A program made the translations under genes and the position numbers. Positions 1 to 5,973 of a DNA stretch of 6,343 nucleotides are shown here, piece after piece. The DNA is from Mailhella sp. (GTDB lineage: Bacteria; Desulfobacterota; Desulfovibrionia; Desulfovibrionales; Desulfovibrionaceae), in contig JAGAZG010000198.1 of NCBI GenBank assembly GCA_017940105.1, positions 1-6,343 of the forward strand, read 5' to 3'. The notes under the pieces were generated by a model. It did not search any database and was not told where the DNA came from. It saw nothing but the letters and a program-made list of their open reading frames with translations. Every line of letters starts with the position of its first letter. Positions within the stretch are counted from its first letter, which is position 1.

Positions 1-864
1 CGGCGTATGCCTGAGTCCTTCGGCAAACATAGCCTGTTCAAAGCCGGGCAGTCGACGGTCAAGGGCAGGCAGGAGCGCCTCTGGCGTAAGGTCGCGGGGC
101 GAAAGACCGGTTCCCCCTGTTGTTACCACAAGCCCCCAGCCTTTAGCAGCGAGCTCTTCGACCAGACTGCGTAGTGCCTGAGGATCATCAGGCAAAAGAA
201 ATCCCTGGCTGCGCGCCGGCGAAAGCGCCGAGAGCATGTTCAAAAGGACCGGACCGCTTGTATCTTCTCGTTCTCCTGCATACCCCTTGTCAGACAACGT
301 GACGCAGGCGACAGCCAGTCCATTGCCATTCCATTCTTCCGGCAATGGACGGGGCTGGGGCAACGGCGGATCATAAGAAAACAGCATTGGTTGGCCGTTT
401 TTAAAAAGACCGCTTTTTCCTCCTGACTTCAACACCAGATGCACATCGCTGATGACAACGTCTTTCTGCACTGCCTTGACCATGTCATAAACAGTGGCAG
501 CAGCCATTTGGGCGGCAATGATCGCTTCCATCTCCACACCTGTGCGCCCGCTGGAGCATGCCATTGACTCAATGATGACCGATGGAGGAACCTCACAGAC
601 TTTAAAACGCACGTCTGCATGAGTCAGCGCCAGGGGATGGCAAAGCGGAATGAACTCCCATGTGCGCTTAGCAGCCATGATGCCTGCGACCTGCGCCACC
701 GTGAGCACATCCCCCTTGGGCAAAGCCTTTGCTTTTAAAAGCGACAGGGTCTGTTCGTTAATATTGACAACAGCACGGGCAATAGCCCTGCGCTTTGTTT
801 CACGCTTGCCGCCCACATCCACCATTCTGGGCAGGCCCTTTTCGTCAATGTGCGAAAATTCCAT
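1..864 (-). CDS. Bifunctional molybdopterin biosynthesis protein MoaC–MogA (MoaC/MoaB fusion), C-terminus cut by window edge
   Basis: This frame stays open for 288 codons from ATG at 864 to the window's left edge. Residues 1-165 are MoaC, cyclic pyranopterin monophosphate synthase, which acts with MoaA in the first step of Mo-cofactor synthesis. Visible motifs are AAKRTWEFIPLCHPL (64-78), TGVEMEA (108-114), YDMVKAVQKD (126-135) and KSGGKSG (146-152). By alignment from memory with E. coli MoaC, K50, H76, D127 and K130 match the active-site K51, H77, D128 and K131. A Pro-rich hinge (165-180) leads into a MogA/MoaB domain (molybdopterin adenylyltransferase). This domain shows VTLSDKGYAGEREDTSGP (188-205), LLPDD (223-227), TTGGTGLSPRDLTPEA (248-263) and PGFEQAM (273-279). 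D226 and D258 match the two conserved MogA aspartates. Roughly 50-90 residues are missing beyond the edge. AAGGGG at 872-877 lies 7 nt before the ATG, inside the end of the preceding MOSC gene, so the two genes are probably co-translated. No gene symbol is given because this is a fusion. Confidence 0.95.
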   Translation of the reverse strand, partial: MEFSHIDEKGLPRMVDVGGKRETKRRAIARAVVNINEQTLSLLKAKALPKGDVLTVAQVAGIMAAKRTWEFIPLCHPLALTHADVRFKVCEVPPSVIIESMACSSGRTGVEMEAIIAAQMAAATVYDMVKAVQKDVVISDVHLVLKSGGKSGLFKNGQPMLFSYDPPLPQPRPLPEEWNGNGLAVACVTLSDKGYAGEREDTSGPVLLNMLSALSPARSQGFLLPDDPQALRSLVEELAAKGWGLVVTTGGTGLSPRDLTPEALLPALDRRLPGFEQAMFAEGLRHTP

Positions 865-866
865 GC

Positions 867-1328
867 CTATGCCCCTTGAACAGAAAGAATCTCCGGTTTT
901 GAAAGAACCCGGAATTCGTCACCCGGCTTGACCACGCCGCCCTTTACTATGCGGCAGAACACGCCGCGCCTTGGCATGATGCAATCGCCAACCTGCTGCC
1001 GGATGGCGCAGCCCATGTGGCACTCCTTGCCGATCTGCGTCAGCACAAGTTCCACGTCTTGTCCAATGCCAAAGCGCGTGCCAACAGGGCATGTGTAAAG
1101 CTCAACGCCTTCCGTCGTGATGTTTTCTGCAAAATCGCCAGGGTGCACATCCGCACCTTTGCCTCGCATGTATTCAATATCTTCCAAAGCCAGCAGGCTA
1201 AGCTGACGGTGGCTGCCGTCGGCATGGGCGTCACCTTCCACTCCATGACCGGCAACAAGCGTTATCTGCGGCTGATTAGTCTTTTTTTCCCCTTTATGCG
1301 CGCTTGTAGAAACCGCGGCTATGCGCAT
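867..1328 (-). CDS. MOSC-domain protein, small stand-alone form
   Basis: This 153-aa protein is essentially a single MOSC domain, the fold shared with the C-terminus of Mo-cofactor sulfurases. Typical features are GVEGDAHA (29-36), RQLSLLA (41-47), HPGDFAENITTEG (62-74), IGKECHMGCAI (99-109), MPRRGVFCRIVKGGVVKPGD (118-137). C103 sits where the conserved MOSC cysteine is expected. Family knowledge suggests binding or transfer of sulfur or a metal–sulfur cofactor to molybdoenzymes, but the substrate of these short proteins is not established. I chose ATG 1328 because GGAGGGAG (1334-1341) lies just upstream and because residues from MRIAAV onward look like the domain start; the frame runs open to an ATG at 1385 without family-like sequence. 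The stop codon at 867-869 lies 2 nt from the moaC–mogA ATG, which supports a shared role in molybdenum-cofactor metabolism. There is no signal peptide or membrane segment, so the protein is probably cytoplasmic. Confidence 0.9.
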   Translation of the reverse strand: MRIAAVSTSAHKGEKKTNQPQITLVAGHGVEGDAHADGSHRQLSLLALEDIEYMRGKGADVHPGDFAENITTEGVELYTCPVGTRFGIGQDVELVLTQIGKECHMGCAIRQQVGDCIMPRRGVFCRIVKGGVVKPGDEFRVLSKPEILSVQGA

Positions 1329-1359
1329 GGCAACTCCCTCCGAAAATTCAGCATAACGT

Positions 1360-1395
1360 ATCTGGGCAGCGCATAATCTTTGCATCCGCCCAGAT
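1360..1395 (-). repeat. 36-nt inverted repeat (hairpin) upstream of MOSC gene
   Basis: The arms ATCTGGGC (1360-1367) and GCCCAGAT (1388-1395) are perfectly complementary over 8 bp, with 20 nt between them. On the minus strand the inner part can add a short TGCA/TGCG stem with one wobble pair, leaving a 7-nt loop. The hairpin ends 31 nt before the MOSC start. No T-run follows on the minus strand, so it does not look like an intrinsic terminator. It may be an RNA element or a protein-binding palindrome. Confidence 0.6.
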
Positions 1396-1408
1396 TTAAA
1401 ACATCTAT

Positions 1409-1436
1409 ACCCCCCGACGGCTTACGCCGCAAGGGT
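1409..1436 (-). repeat. Hairpin with GTAA (GNRA) tetraloop in the thyX–MOSC spacer
   Basis: On the minus strand CGGC (1426-1429), loop GTAA (1422-1425) and GCCG (1418-1421) form a 4-bp stem with a GNRA loop. An outer stem of ACCC (1433-1436) with GGGT (1409-1412) closes it across an asymmetric internal loop. GNRA loops are common in folded RNAs, which is why this is noted, but a short stem of this kind can also arise by chance. Confidence 0.4.
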
Positions 1437-1502
1437 TCACGGCATTATGCTTTTTTAATCATAATCAATAAGGAGGGAATAATTCTTGATCTTACCGGCA
1501 AA

Positions 1503-2234
1503 TCAGCGATTTTCAGGCAAAGGATACCGTCCGCAGGTGAACTTTTCGCCTTCGGGACAATAGCCGAGCCTTTCGCATTTTGCGCCTGCATGATTAAAGA
1601 TTTCAGGCAAAACGCTCCGGCAATGGTTCAGCATGGCCTGTGCGGCCCCCCGTATTTCCCACTGCGCCCGAGAGCAGCAGCGTTGTTCAAAAAACTGCAG
1701 GAGAGTACGGCAGTTCATCGTGACAACTATGCTTGAAGCTGCAGCCTGCGGCAGGACAAACCGGGCGTCTTCACAGGCTTTTTTGCCTCTGCCAGCCTGT
1801 TCAAGCATATCTTTAAGATCTCGGTAGGCAGAGCCTATCTCGCTCATGCAGGCTTCAAAACGGGCACGCGCCGCAGGGTTTGCAGCAATGGCTGGCGGCA
1901 TTATGTAATCAAAATCAGAAGCATCCACATAGCGCTGGCTCTGTTGAGAATAGCTGGCGATACGGTGGCGGACAAGCTGATGTGTAAGAGCGCGCGACAC
2001 TCCCGAAAGCGCAAATGTAAAGCTCACATGCTCTACAGGACTTGCATGTCCGGAAGCCAGAATTTTTTCTACGAAATCCGCCTGCTTTTCACGGCTGATC
2101 TCACCAGAGAGAAGCTTTTTCCACATGTCCGCAACATCACCAGCATGGTAGCACTGGCGAAAGGCGGCGTAGATCAAAGACAGCGGCTCAGGCGTATGAG
2201 CAAGCAGCTCAACGCGGCATTTCTTTTCAGGCAT
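1503..2234 (-). CDS. thyX: Flavin-dependent thymidylate synthase ThyX
   Basis: ThyX makes dTMP from dUMP using methylene-tetrahydrofolate and reduced FAD, and replaces ThyA in organisms that lack it. The 243-aa protein shows the ThyX signature RHR-X7-S as RHRIASYSQQSQRY (89-102, with S99). Upstream are GHASPVEHVSFTF (62-74) and SRALTHQLV (80-88). The C-terminal dUMP/FAD-site region is MNCRTLLQFFEQRCCSRAQW (173-192) followed by EIR. A Cys-rich tail ends in ERLGYCPEGEKFTCGRY (221-237). Length is normal for the family. ATG 2234 is preferred because GGAG (2241-2244) sits 6 nt upstream and MPEKK begins the family-like sequence; an in-frame ATG at 2270 would overlap ruvB and has nothing family-like before residue 13. 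Only 13 nt separate it from the ruvB stop, so it is probably the last gene of a ruvA-ruvB-thyX transcript. Confidence 0.96.
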   Translation of the reverse strand: MPEKKCRVELLAHTPEPLSLIYAAFRQCYHAGDVADMWKKLLSGEISREKQADFVEKILASGHASPVEHVSFTFALSGVSRALTHQLVRHRIASYSQQSQRYVDASDFDYIMPPAIAANPAARARFEACMSEIGSAYRDLKDMLEQAGRGKKACEDARFVLPQAAASSIVVTMNCRTLLQFFEQRCCSRAQWEIRGAAQAMLNHCRSVLPEIFNHAGAKCERLGYCPEGEKFTCGRYPLPENR

Positions 2235-2247
2235 GATTTTCTCCGTG

Positions 2248-3261
2248 TTAAAACAGGCTGCCCTGCTCACCCGCCCCTGTCATGCTCCTATTCATGTGGC
2301 GATAAGCCTTGGGCGTGGCCACCCGGCCTTGAGGCGTACGGTTCAAAAAACCGCACTGTATGAGATAAGGCTCGTAAATATCTTCGATGGTGCGCATTTC
2401 TTCAGAACAGGCTACAGCCAGCGTTTTCAGCCCCACAGGTCCTCCGTTGAAATGATCAATCACCAGTGAAAGTATCTTGCGGTCCATTTCGTCCAGGCCG
2501 GCTTCGTCTATGTCAAGGCGAGAGAGCGCTGCCTTGGCCTGTTCGCCATCCACCACGCCCTTGCCGTACACGGCTGCGAAATCACGCACGCGCCTCAGCA
2601 GACGGTTGGCGATGCGCGGAGTGCCTCTGGAACGCCGGCCTATTTCAAGCGCGCCGTCTTCTGTTATGGGCACGCCCATAATGCGCGCCGAACGGCTGAC
2701 CACACGGGCAAGTTCGTTCGGAGTGTACATCTCCAGCCTGCTGATGATGCCAAAACGGTCACGCAGAGGAGAAGACAGCAGTCCAAGCTTGGTCGTGGCG
2801 CCCACCAGGGTAAAGGGCTCGATGTCAAGCTTGACCGTGCGAGCTGCAGGCCCCTGCCCAATGATGATGTCAAGTGTATAATCTTCCATGGCAGGGTAAA
2901 GAATCTCTTCCACGGCAATGGGCATGCGGTGAATTTCGTCAATGAACAAGATGTCATGGCGTGACAGATTGGTGAGGATGGCGGCCAGGTCTCCGCTGCG
3001 TTCGAGCACAGGACCGGACGTAGTCACAAGGTTCACGCCAAGTTCAGAGGCCATGATGCGTGAAAGCGTAGTCTTGCCCAGTCCTGGAGGTCCGTAAAAA
3101 AGCACATGATCCATGGGCTGGCCACGCTCCATGGCAGCAGTGAGATAGACGCGCAGATTGGCTCGCAGATCTTCCTGCCCAATGAAATCTTCCAGCTTCT
3201 GCGGGCGTACGCTTTCATCAGTATTATCGGCAGTCCTGTTTTTAGGGGCGAACTCGGCCAT
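2248..3261 (-). CDS. ruvB: Holliday junction branch-migration ATPase RuvB
   Basis: RuvB is the hexameric AAA+ motor that, loaded by RuvA, pumps DNA through Holliday junctions during recombination and replication-fork repair. The 337-aa protein is full length. It has the N-terminal RPQKLEDFIGQ (19-29), Walker A GPPGLGKTT (57-65), SGPVLERSGDLAAILTNL (82-99), Walker B ILFIDEIHRMP (104-114), YPAMEDY (122-128), and sensor-1 GATTKLGLLSSPLRDRFG (154-171), which includes the arginine-finger region R167/R169. The winged-helix C-terminus ends with the typical PQGRVATPKAYRHM. Position 158 is Lys where the RuvB motif I remember usually has Arg; this conservative change is probably harmless. The ribosome-binding site GGAGGA (3271-3276) lies inside the end of ruvA, 9 nt before the ATG, and only 3 nt separate the two genes, so they are surely co-transcribed. 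ruvC is not in the window. Confidence 0.98.
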   Translation of the reverse strand: MAEFAPKNRTADNTDESVRPQKLEDFIGQEDLRANLRVYLTAAMERGQPMDHVLFYGPPGLGKTTLSRIMASELGVNLVTTSGPVLERSGDLAAILTNLSRHDILFIDEIHRMPIAVEEILYPAMEDYTLDIIIGQGPAARTVKLDIEPFTLVGATTKLGLLSSPLRDRFGIISRLEMYTPNELARVVSRSARIMGVPITEDGALEIGRRSRGTPRIANRLLRRVRDFAAVYGKGVVDGEQAKAALSRLDIDEAGLDEMDRKILSLVIDHFNGGPVGLKTLAVACSEEMRTIEDIYEPYLIQCGFLNRTPQGRVATPKAYRHMNRSMTGAGEQGSLF

Positions 3262-3264
3262 GAG

Positions 3265-3876
3265 CTATTTTCCTCCGCCAAGTATTTTAAAGGCTCTGCT
3301 GAGCAATTTCTTTTCATCCATGTCGGGATCGTCTGCAACCAGCCTGGTAAGCACACCTTCAGCCCGCTCTTCGTCAAAGCCCATCCGCACAAGTCCGGCC
3401 AGGGTATCGCGAAAGGCTGAACTTGCTCCCTGTGTCACTATGGCGGATGCGCCGTCAAACGAGCTTGCAGAGGCCTTCATCTTATATTTCAGTTCCAAAA
3501 ATATCTGCTGCGCCGTTTTCTTGCCTATGCCTGAAACCTTGGTCAGCGCTGTCCCGTCATCCTGCGCAACCATCCGGCGCAAATCATCAGGGCGATAGCT
3601 CGAAAGGATGGATAGGGCGGTACGAGCGCCAACGCGGTTGATGCCCGTGAGCAAAATAAAGGTCTGGCGCTCATCCCATGTGGAAAAGCCAAAAAGCTCC
3701 TGCGCGTCTTCCCGCACCACAAAGCAAGTGTACAGCCCGGCGGTTTCACCTTTAATAGGCAAAGAGAGCAGCGTAGGCTCCGGCGCAAAAATCTCATACC
3801 CCACGCCAGAAACCGTCAGCAGCACGCAGCTGCTTTCGCTGCGTTCAAGGACGCGCCCTTCAATATAGGCAAGCAT
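3265..3876 (-). CDS. ruvA: Holliday junction DNA-binding protein RuvA
   Basis: RuvA tetramers bind the four-way junction and recruit RuvB. The 203-aa length and layout are standard. Domain I is an OB fold (1-63) beginning MLAYIEGRVLE, with VSGVGYEI (22-29) and VVREDAQELFGF (53-64). Domain II has two helix-hairpin-helix motifs, LLTGINRVGARTALSIL (75-91) and LTKVSGIGKKTAQQIFLELK (111-130). A flexible Ser/Ala/Gly-rich linker (about 134-155) follows. Domain III, which contacts RuvB, is about 155-203 and includes LAGLVRMGFDEERAEGVL. The start is supported by GGGAGGAG (3879-3886) just upstream of the ATG. The preceding spacer to the amidase gene is 71 nt, with no clear promoter or terminator, so ruvA may be read from the amidase promoter or from a weak one of its own. 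Confidence 0.97.
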   Translation of the reverse strand: MLAYIEGRVLERSESSCVLLTVSGVGYEIFAPEPTLLSLPIKGETAGLYTCFVVREDAQELFGFSTWDERQTFILLTGINRVGARTALSILSSYRPDDLRRMVAQDDGTALTKVSGIGKKTAQQIFLELKYKMKASASSFDGASAIVTQGASSAFRDTLAGLVRMGFDEERAEGVLTRLVADDPDMDEKKLLSRAFKILGGGK

Positions 3877-3947
3877 GGCTCCTCCCTATGGTTGCATAAT
3901 AAGGGTAAAGCGCAGAGTAATGGATTAGCCCTGTCTTTGCAAGAAAG

Positions 3948-5774
3948 CTATTTTTTGCCGGACAGGCTGGCGGCGTACGCCCGTATGCCTATGGAAAGCC
4001 CTTCGGCCATAAGCTGGCAGTGCTTGTCGCTTTTAAGGCGCTCAGCCTCTTCAGCATTGGTGCAGTAGCCAATTTCAACCAGCACGCTTGGCATGGAAGA
4101 GCCCACCAGCACAAAAAATGGCGCGCCCTTCACCCCACCGCTGCGCGTTGCAGCTCCATGTCTTTTAAGATAGCCAGTCGTCTCCCGCTGAATGGACTCT
4201 GCCAGGCGCAGAGATTCCTTGGTGCGTGCCCCTCGCAGAATTTCTGTCAGGATTCTGTCCATGTCGCCAAGCCTGCCGCTGTCGGCATTTTCTACCATGG
4301 CAAGGCGGCTGGCAGCGCTGGTGCGGGCAAAGTCAAGAATATACGTTTCCATGCCGCTTATTTTGGGATTGTCGCAGGCGTTTACATGAATGGAAACAAA
4401 AAGGTCGCCCTGCGCCCTGCGTCCAAAACGGACGCGTTCGCCAAGAGAATGCCACTTGTCTGAAGACCGGGTCATCTTAACGGCAAAGCCATGCTTTTCT
4501 AAAATCGTTTTAAGCTTTAGTGCGACATTCAGGTTGACGCTTTTTTCAACCACGCCGTTATGCATCGTCCCGGGATCTTTGCCTCCGTGACCGGCATCGA
4601 GGACAATGGTTCGCACAGAAAGCCCAAGCTGGGCGGCGAGCGTCTGTCTTGCGTCTGCACGCGCCTTGCTTTGCGAAGAGCTTTTTTCAGGCGGCTTTTT
4701 CTCAGATGCAGGAGCTTTTGCCTGGACAGGCTTTTTTCCAGCCTGCGCATCTTGCTTTTTTTCCGCAGCCGGTTTTACGCCGGAAGCGGGAACAGGCTTT
4801 GCCGTCTTGGCTGATTCAGTCTGCCGCGCAGCCGACGCAGACTTCGCTGTTTTTTTGCCTCCATCTTCAGAACCGGCAGTTTTGCCCTGAACCCTTGCGG
4901 AGCCAGGCTTCACATTGGTCGCAGCGTCAGGCGCGGCTTTTTCTCCATGCTTAATCTTCGCTTTGCTGTCGGAACCGGACACGGATATTGCGTCCTGCTT
5001 CTTCCCTGCAGATGGCTGCTCCTGTTTTGCAGGCTTGTCCTGCAATGTCTTTGCTGCTGGTTTTTCTTTCTGTGTCGCAGCACCCTGCTTTTGAGGCGTT
5101 GTCGGTTGAGCCCTGCTTTCTTTGTCAGGCAAACTTGAGGCAGGCTTGCCTGCCGCCTGCGCTTTGGCAGAATCGGAGGGATGCTGAGCTTTATCCCGGA
5201 CTGTTTTTTCAGCCTGTGCTTTGCTTGCGACAGCCTGCGCCGTTTTTTTCTGTGCAGTCTCCTTTTTAGGCGCGTCTTTATTTAACAAGGCAAGGTAACT
5301 GGCTGCGCCGGCTGCATGATCGGATTTTGGGTATTTTTTTTGTATGAGGGCAAGATATTCAGATGATTTTTTTCGGTCGCCCAGCATTTCATTGGACAGC
5401 ACAGCGGCATGATACAGCGCGTCATCAGCCAGAGCGGCCGAAGGGTGTGCAACTGCCACCTGGTCATATAATTCTATGGCGCTGCGTGCATCTTTTGGGG
5501 CCTTGGTGACCCTGGCGCGGCCTTCCATTGCGGCGCCGCTTCGATAGAGTGCGGCAGCGCGAAGTTTCCATGAAGGATTCTTATCATAGATTTTCTTGAA
5601 ATCCGCTGCCAGCTCGCTCCACTGGGCAGGATGAGCTCCGCTTTTCTCCATTTTTTCCAGATTCTGCCTGGCGGCAAGATAACCGTCAGGAAAGCCAGCG
5701 GCCATGGACGATCCTGTGCACAGCGCCGTGAACAGGACAACGCTGAACAAAACAAGAAAAAATCTTCTATGCAT
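3948..5774 (-). CDS. Secreted N-acetylmuramoyl-L-alanine amidase (Amidase_3) with TPR-like N-terminus and long Lys/Ala-rich linker
   Basis: This enzyme should cut the amide bond between N-acetylmuramic acid and the stem peptide in periplasmic peptidoglycan, in the AmiA/B/C family involved in daughter-cell separation. The 608 residues have four parts. (1) A Sec signal peptide of about 25 residues has HRR, a hydrophobic core FFLVLFSVVLFTALC and a likely SMA/A cleavage site. (2) An alpha-helical TPR-like region (about 28-165) includes YLALIQKKYPKSDHAAGAA (140-158), resembling TPR_6 repeats. (3) A low-complexity Lys/Ala/Gln/Ser/Pro linker runs from about 168 to 380. (4) A zinc amidase domain (about 386-604) has VLDAGHGGKDPG (391-402), VVEKSVNLNVAL (408-419), FVSIHVNA (459-466) and SVLVEIGYCTN (563-573). 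Predicted zinc ligands are H396, E410 and H463, with catalytic E567. No AMIN domain is seen. Upstream of the ATG there is no clear Shine-Dalgarno, and an in-frame TGA (5808-5810) rules out a longer start. The exact amidase name (AmiA/B/C) is not assigned. Confidence 0.94.
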   Translation of the reverse strand: MHRRFFLVLFSVVLFTALCTGSSMAAGFPDGYLAARQNLEKMEKSGAHPAQWSELAADFKKIYDKNPSWKLRAAALYRSGAAMEGRARVTKAPKDARSAIELYDQVAVAHPSAALADDALYHAAVLSNEMLGDRKKSSEYLALIQKKYPKSDHAAGAASYLALLNKDAPKKETAQKKTAQAVASKAQAEKTVRDKAQHPSDSAKAQAAGKPASSLPDKESRAQPTTPQKQGAATQKEKPAAKTLQDKPAKQEQPSAGKKQDAISVSGSDSKAKIKHGEKAAPDAATNVKPGSARVQGKTAGSEDGGKKTAKSASAARQTESAKTAKPVPASGVKPAAEKKQDAQAGKKPVQAKAPASEKKPPEKSSSQSKARADARQTLAAQLGLSVRTIVLDAGHGGKDPGTMHNGVVEKSVNLNVALKLKTILEKHGFAVKMTRSSDKWHSLGERVRFGRRAQGDLFVSIHVNACDNPKISGMETYILDFARTSAASRLAMVENADSGRLGDMDRILTEILRGARTKESLRLAESIQRETTGYLKRHGAATRSGGVKGAPFFVLVGSSMPSVLVEIGYCTNAEEAERLKSDKHCQLMAEGLSIGIRAYAASLSGKK

Positions 5775-5798
5775 AAGGTCAGAACCAAATTTTTTCTT

Positions 5799-5828
5799 AT
5801 TTTGACTTCAGCTTTTTTTTCATGTCAA
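5799..5828 (-). promoter_or_regulatory. Probable sigma-70-type promoter of the amidase gene
   Basis: On the minus strand a perfect -35 TTGACA (5823-5828) is followed, after 18 nt that include an A8 run, by CAAAAT (5799-5804), a 4-of-6 match to TATAAT. Transcription would begin about 15-20 nt before the amidase ATG at 5774, giving a very short leader without a clear ribosome-binding site. The site lies between the IS200 relic and the gene and may serve amidase-ruvA-ruvB-thyX. Confidence 0.5.
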
Positions 5829-5875
5829 CCCCAAATGTTCAAATAATCCAGACTCGCTTACAAAAAATGGGCTCA

Positions 5876-5944
5876 ACTGGCACAGCCGGTAGTTCTCTAT
5901 ATACACCTGTAAGGCTTTCTTACCAACAGTGCCCTAACAGGCGC
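5876..5944 (-). repeat. Cluster of three small hairpins at the IS200 right end
   Basis: On the plus strand the stems are GTGCCC/AGGCGC (5929-5934 with 5939-5944, imperfect, loop TAAC), GTAAG/CTTAC (5909-5913 with 5919-5923, 5 bp) and ACTGGC/GCCGGT (5876-5881 with 5885-5890, 6 bp with one G·T pair, loop ACA). The last, read on the minus strand as ACCGGC-TGT-GCCAGT, resembles a degraded form of the GC-rich terminal hairpin usual after IS200-type tnpA genes. IS200/IS605 transposases recognise such subterminal hairpins as single-stranded DNA. The resemblance to a specific element is from memory. Confidence 0.5.
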
Positions 5945-5973
5945 CTACCCTACGATCTGACATTTACATTCTG

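Larger units (their letters stand above)
1329..1502 (-). promoter_or_regulatory. Structured spacer / possible 5' leader between thyX and the MOSC gene
   Basis: This 174-nt gap is much longer than the other spacers in the set (2, 3, 13 and 71 nt) and carries no protein-like frame. Read on the minus strand it contains, in order, a CCCTCC-containing stretch (1472-1478), a tandem TGATTA repeat (1456-1467), a hairpin with a GTAA tetraloop (1409-1436), an 8-bp perfect inverted repeat (1360-1395) and then the strong ribosome-binding site of the MOSC gene (1334-1341). The stretch TCCCTCC is the exact complement of GGAGGGA in that binding site, so the leader could in principle mask it. A cis-acting control region for the Mo-cofactor genes is an inference from position and structure. 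No known riboswitch consensus was recognised, and no convincing promoter or terminator was found. Confidence 0.4.

Noticed and set aside
1444..1468. Possible minus-strand promoter: TTGATT (1463-1468) and CATAAT (1444-1449) upstream of the MOSC gene
   Set aside because: The spacing is only 13 nt. The alternative TTATTG at 1466-1471 gives 16 nt but matches the -35 consensus poorly. Not strong enough to annotate.
1470..1487. Plus-strand AAGGAGGG followed by a TTG, as a possible plus-strand gene start
   Set aside because: The frame that follows is antisense to thyX and not protein-like; the motif is better seen as the complement of the CCTCC stretch in the minus-strand leader.
1329..1502. Molybdenum-cofactor (Moco) riboswitch
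   Set aside because: Position and a GNRA hairpin are suggestive, but I could not match the conserved sequence blocks of that RNA by eye. It is kept only as an unnamed structured leader.
2235..2270. Longer thyX start at ATG 2270
   Set aside because: It would overlap the ruvB end, and its 12 extra residues look unlike ThyX N-termini; ATG 2234 has a properly spaced GGAG.
1944..2363. Plus-strand open frame of 139 codons, and similar plus-strand frames opposite the other genes
   Set aside because: They lie antisense to clear conserved genes (here thyX and ruvB) and show no recognisable protein features.
5700..5774. Lipoprotein signal on the amidase (FTALC near residue 19)
   Set aside because: The residue before Cys is Leu, which does not fit a lipobox; an SMA/A signal peptidase I site follows shortly after.
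5876..5890. Intrinsic terminator on the minus strand
   Set aside because: The hairpin is short and the T-run begins about 9 nt after it, too far for a typical terminator; IS-end structure fits better.
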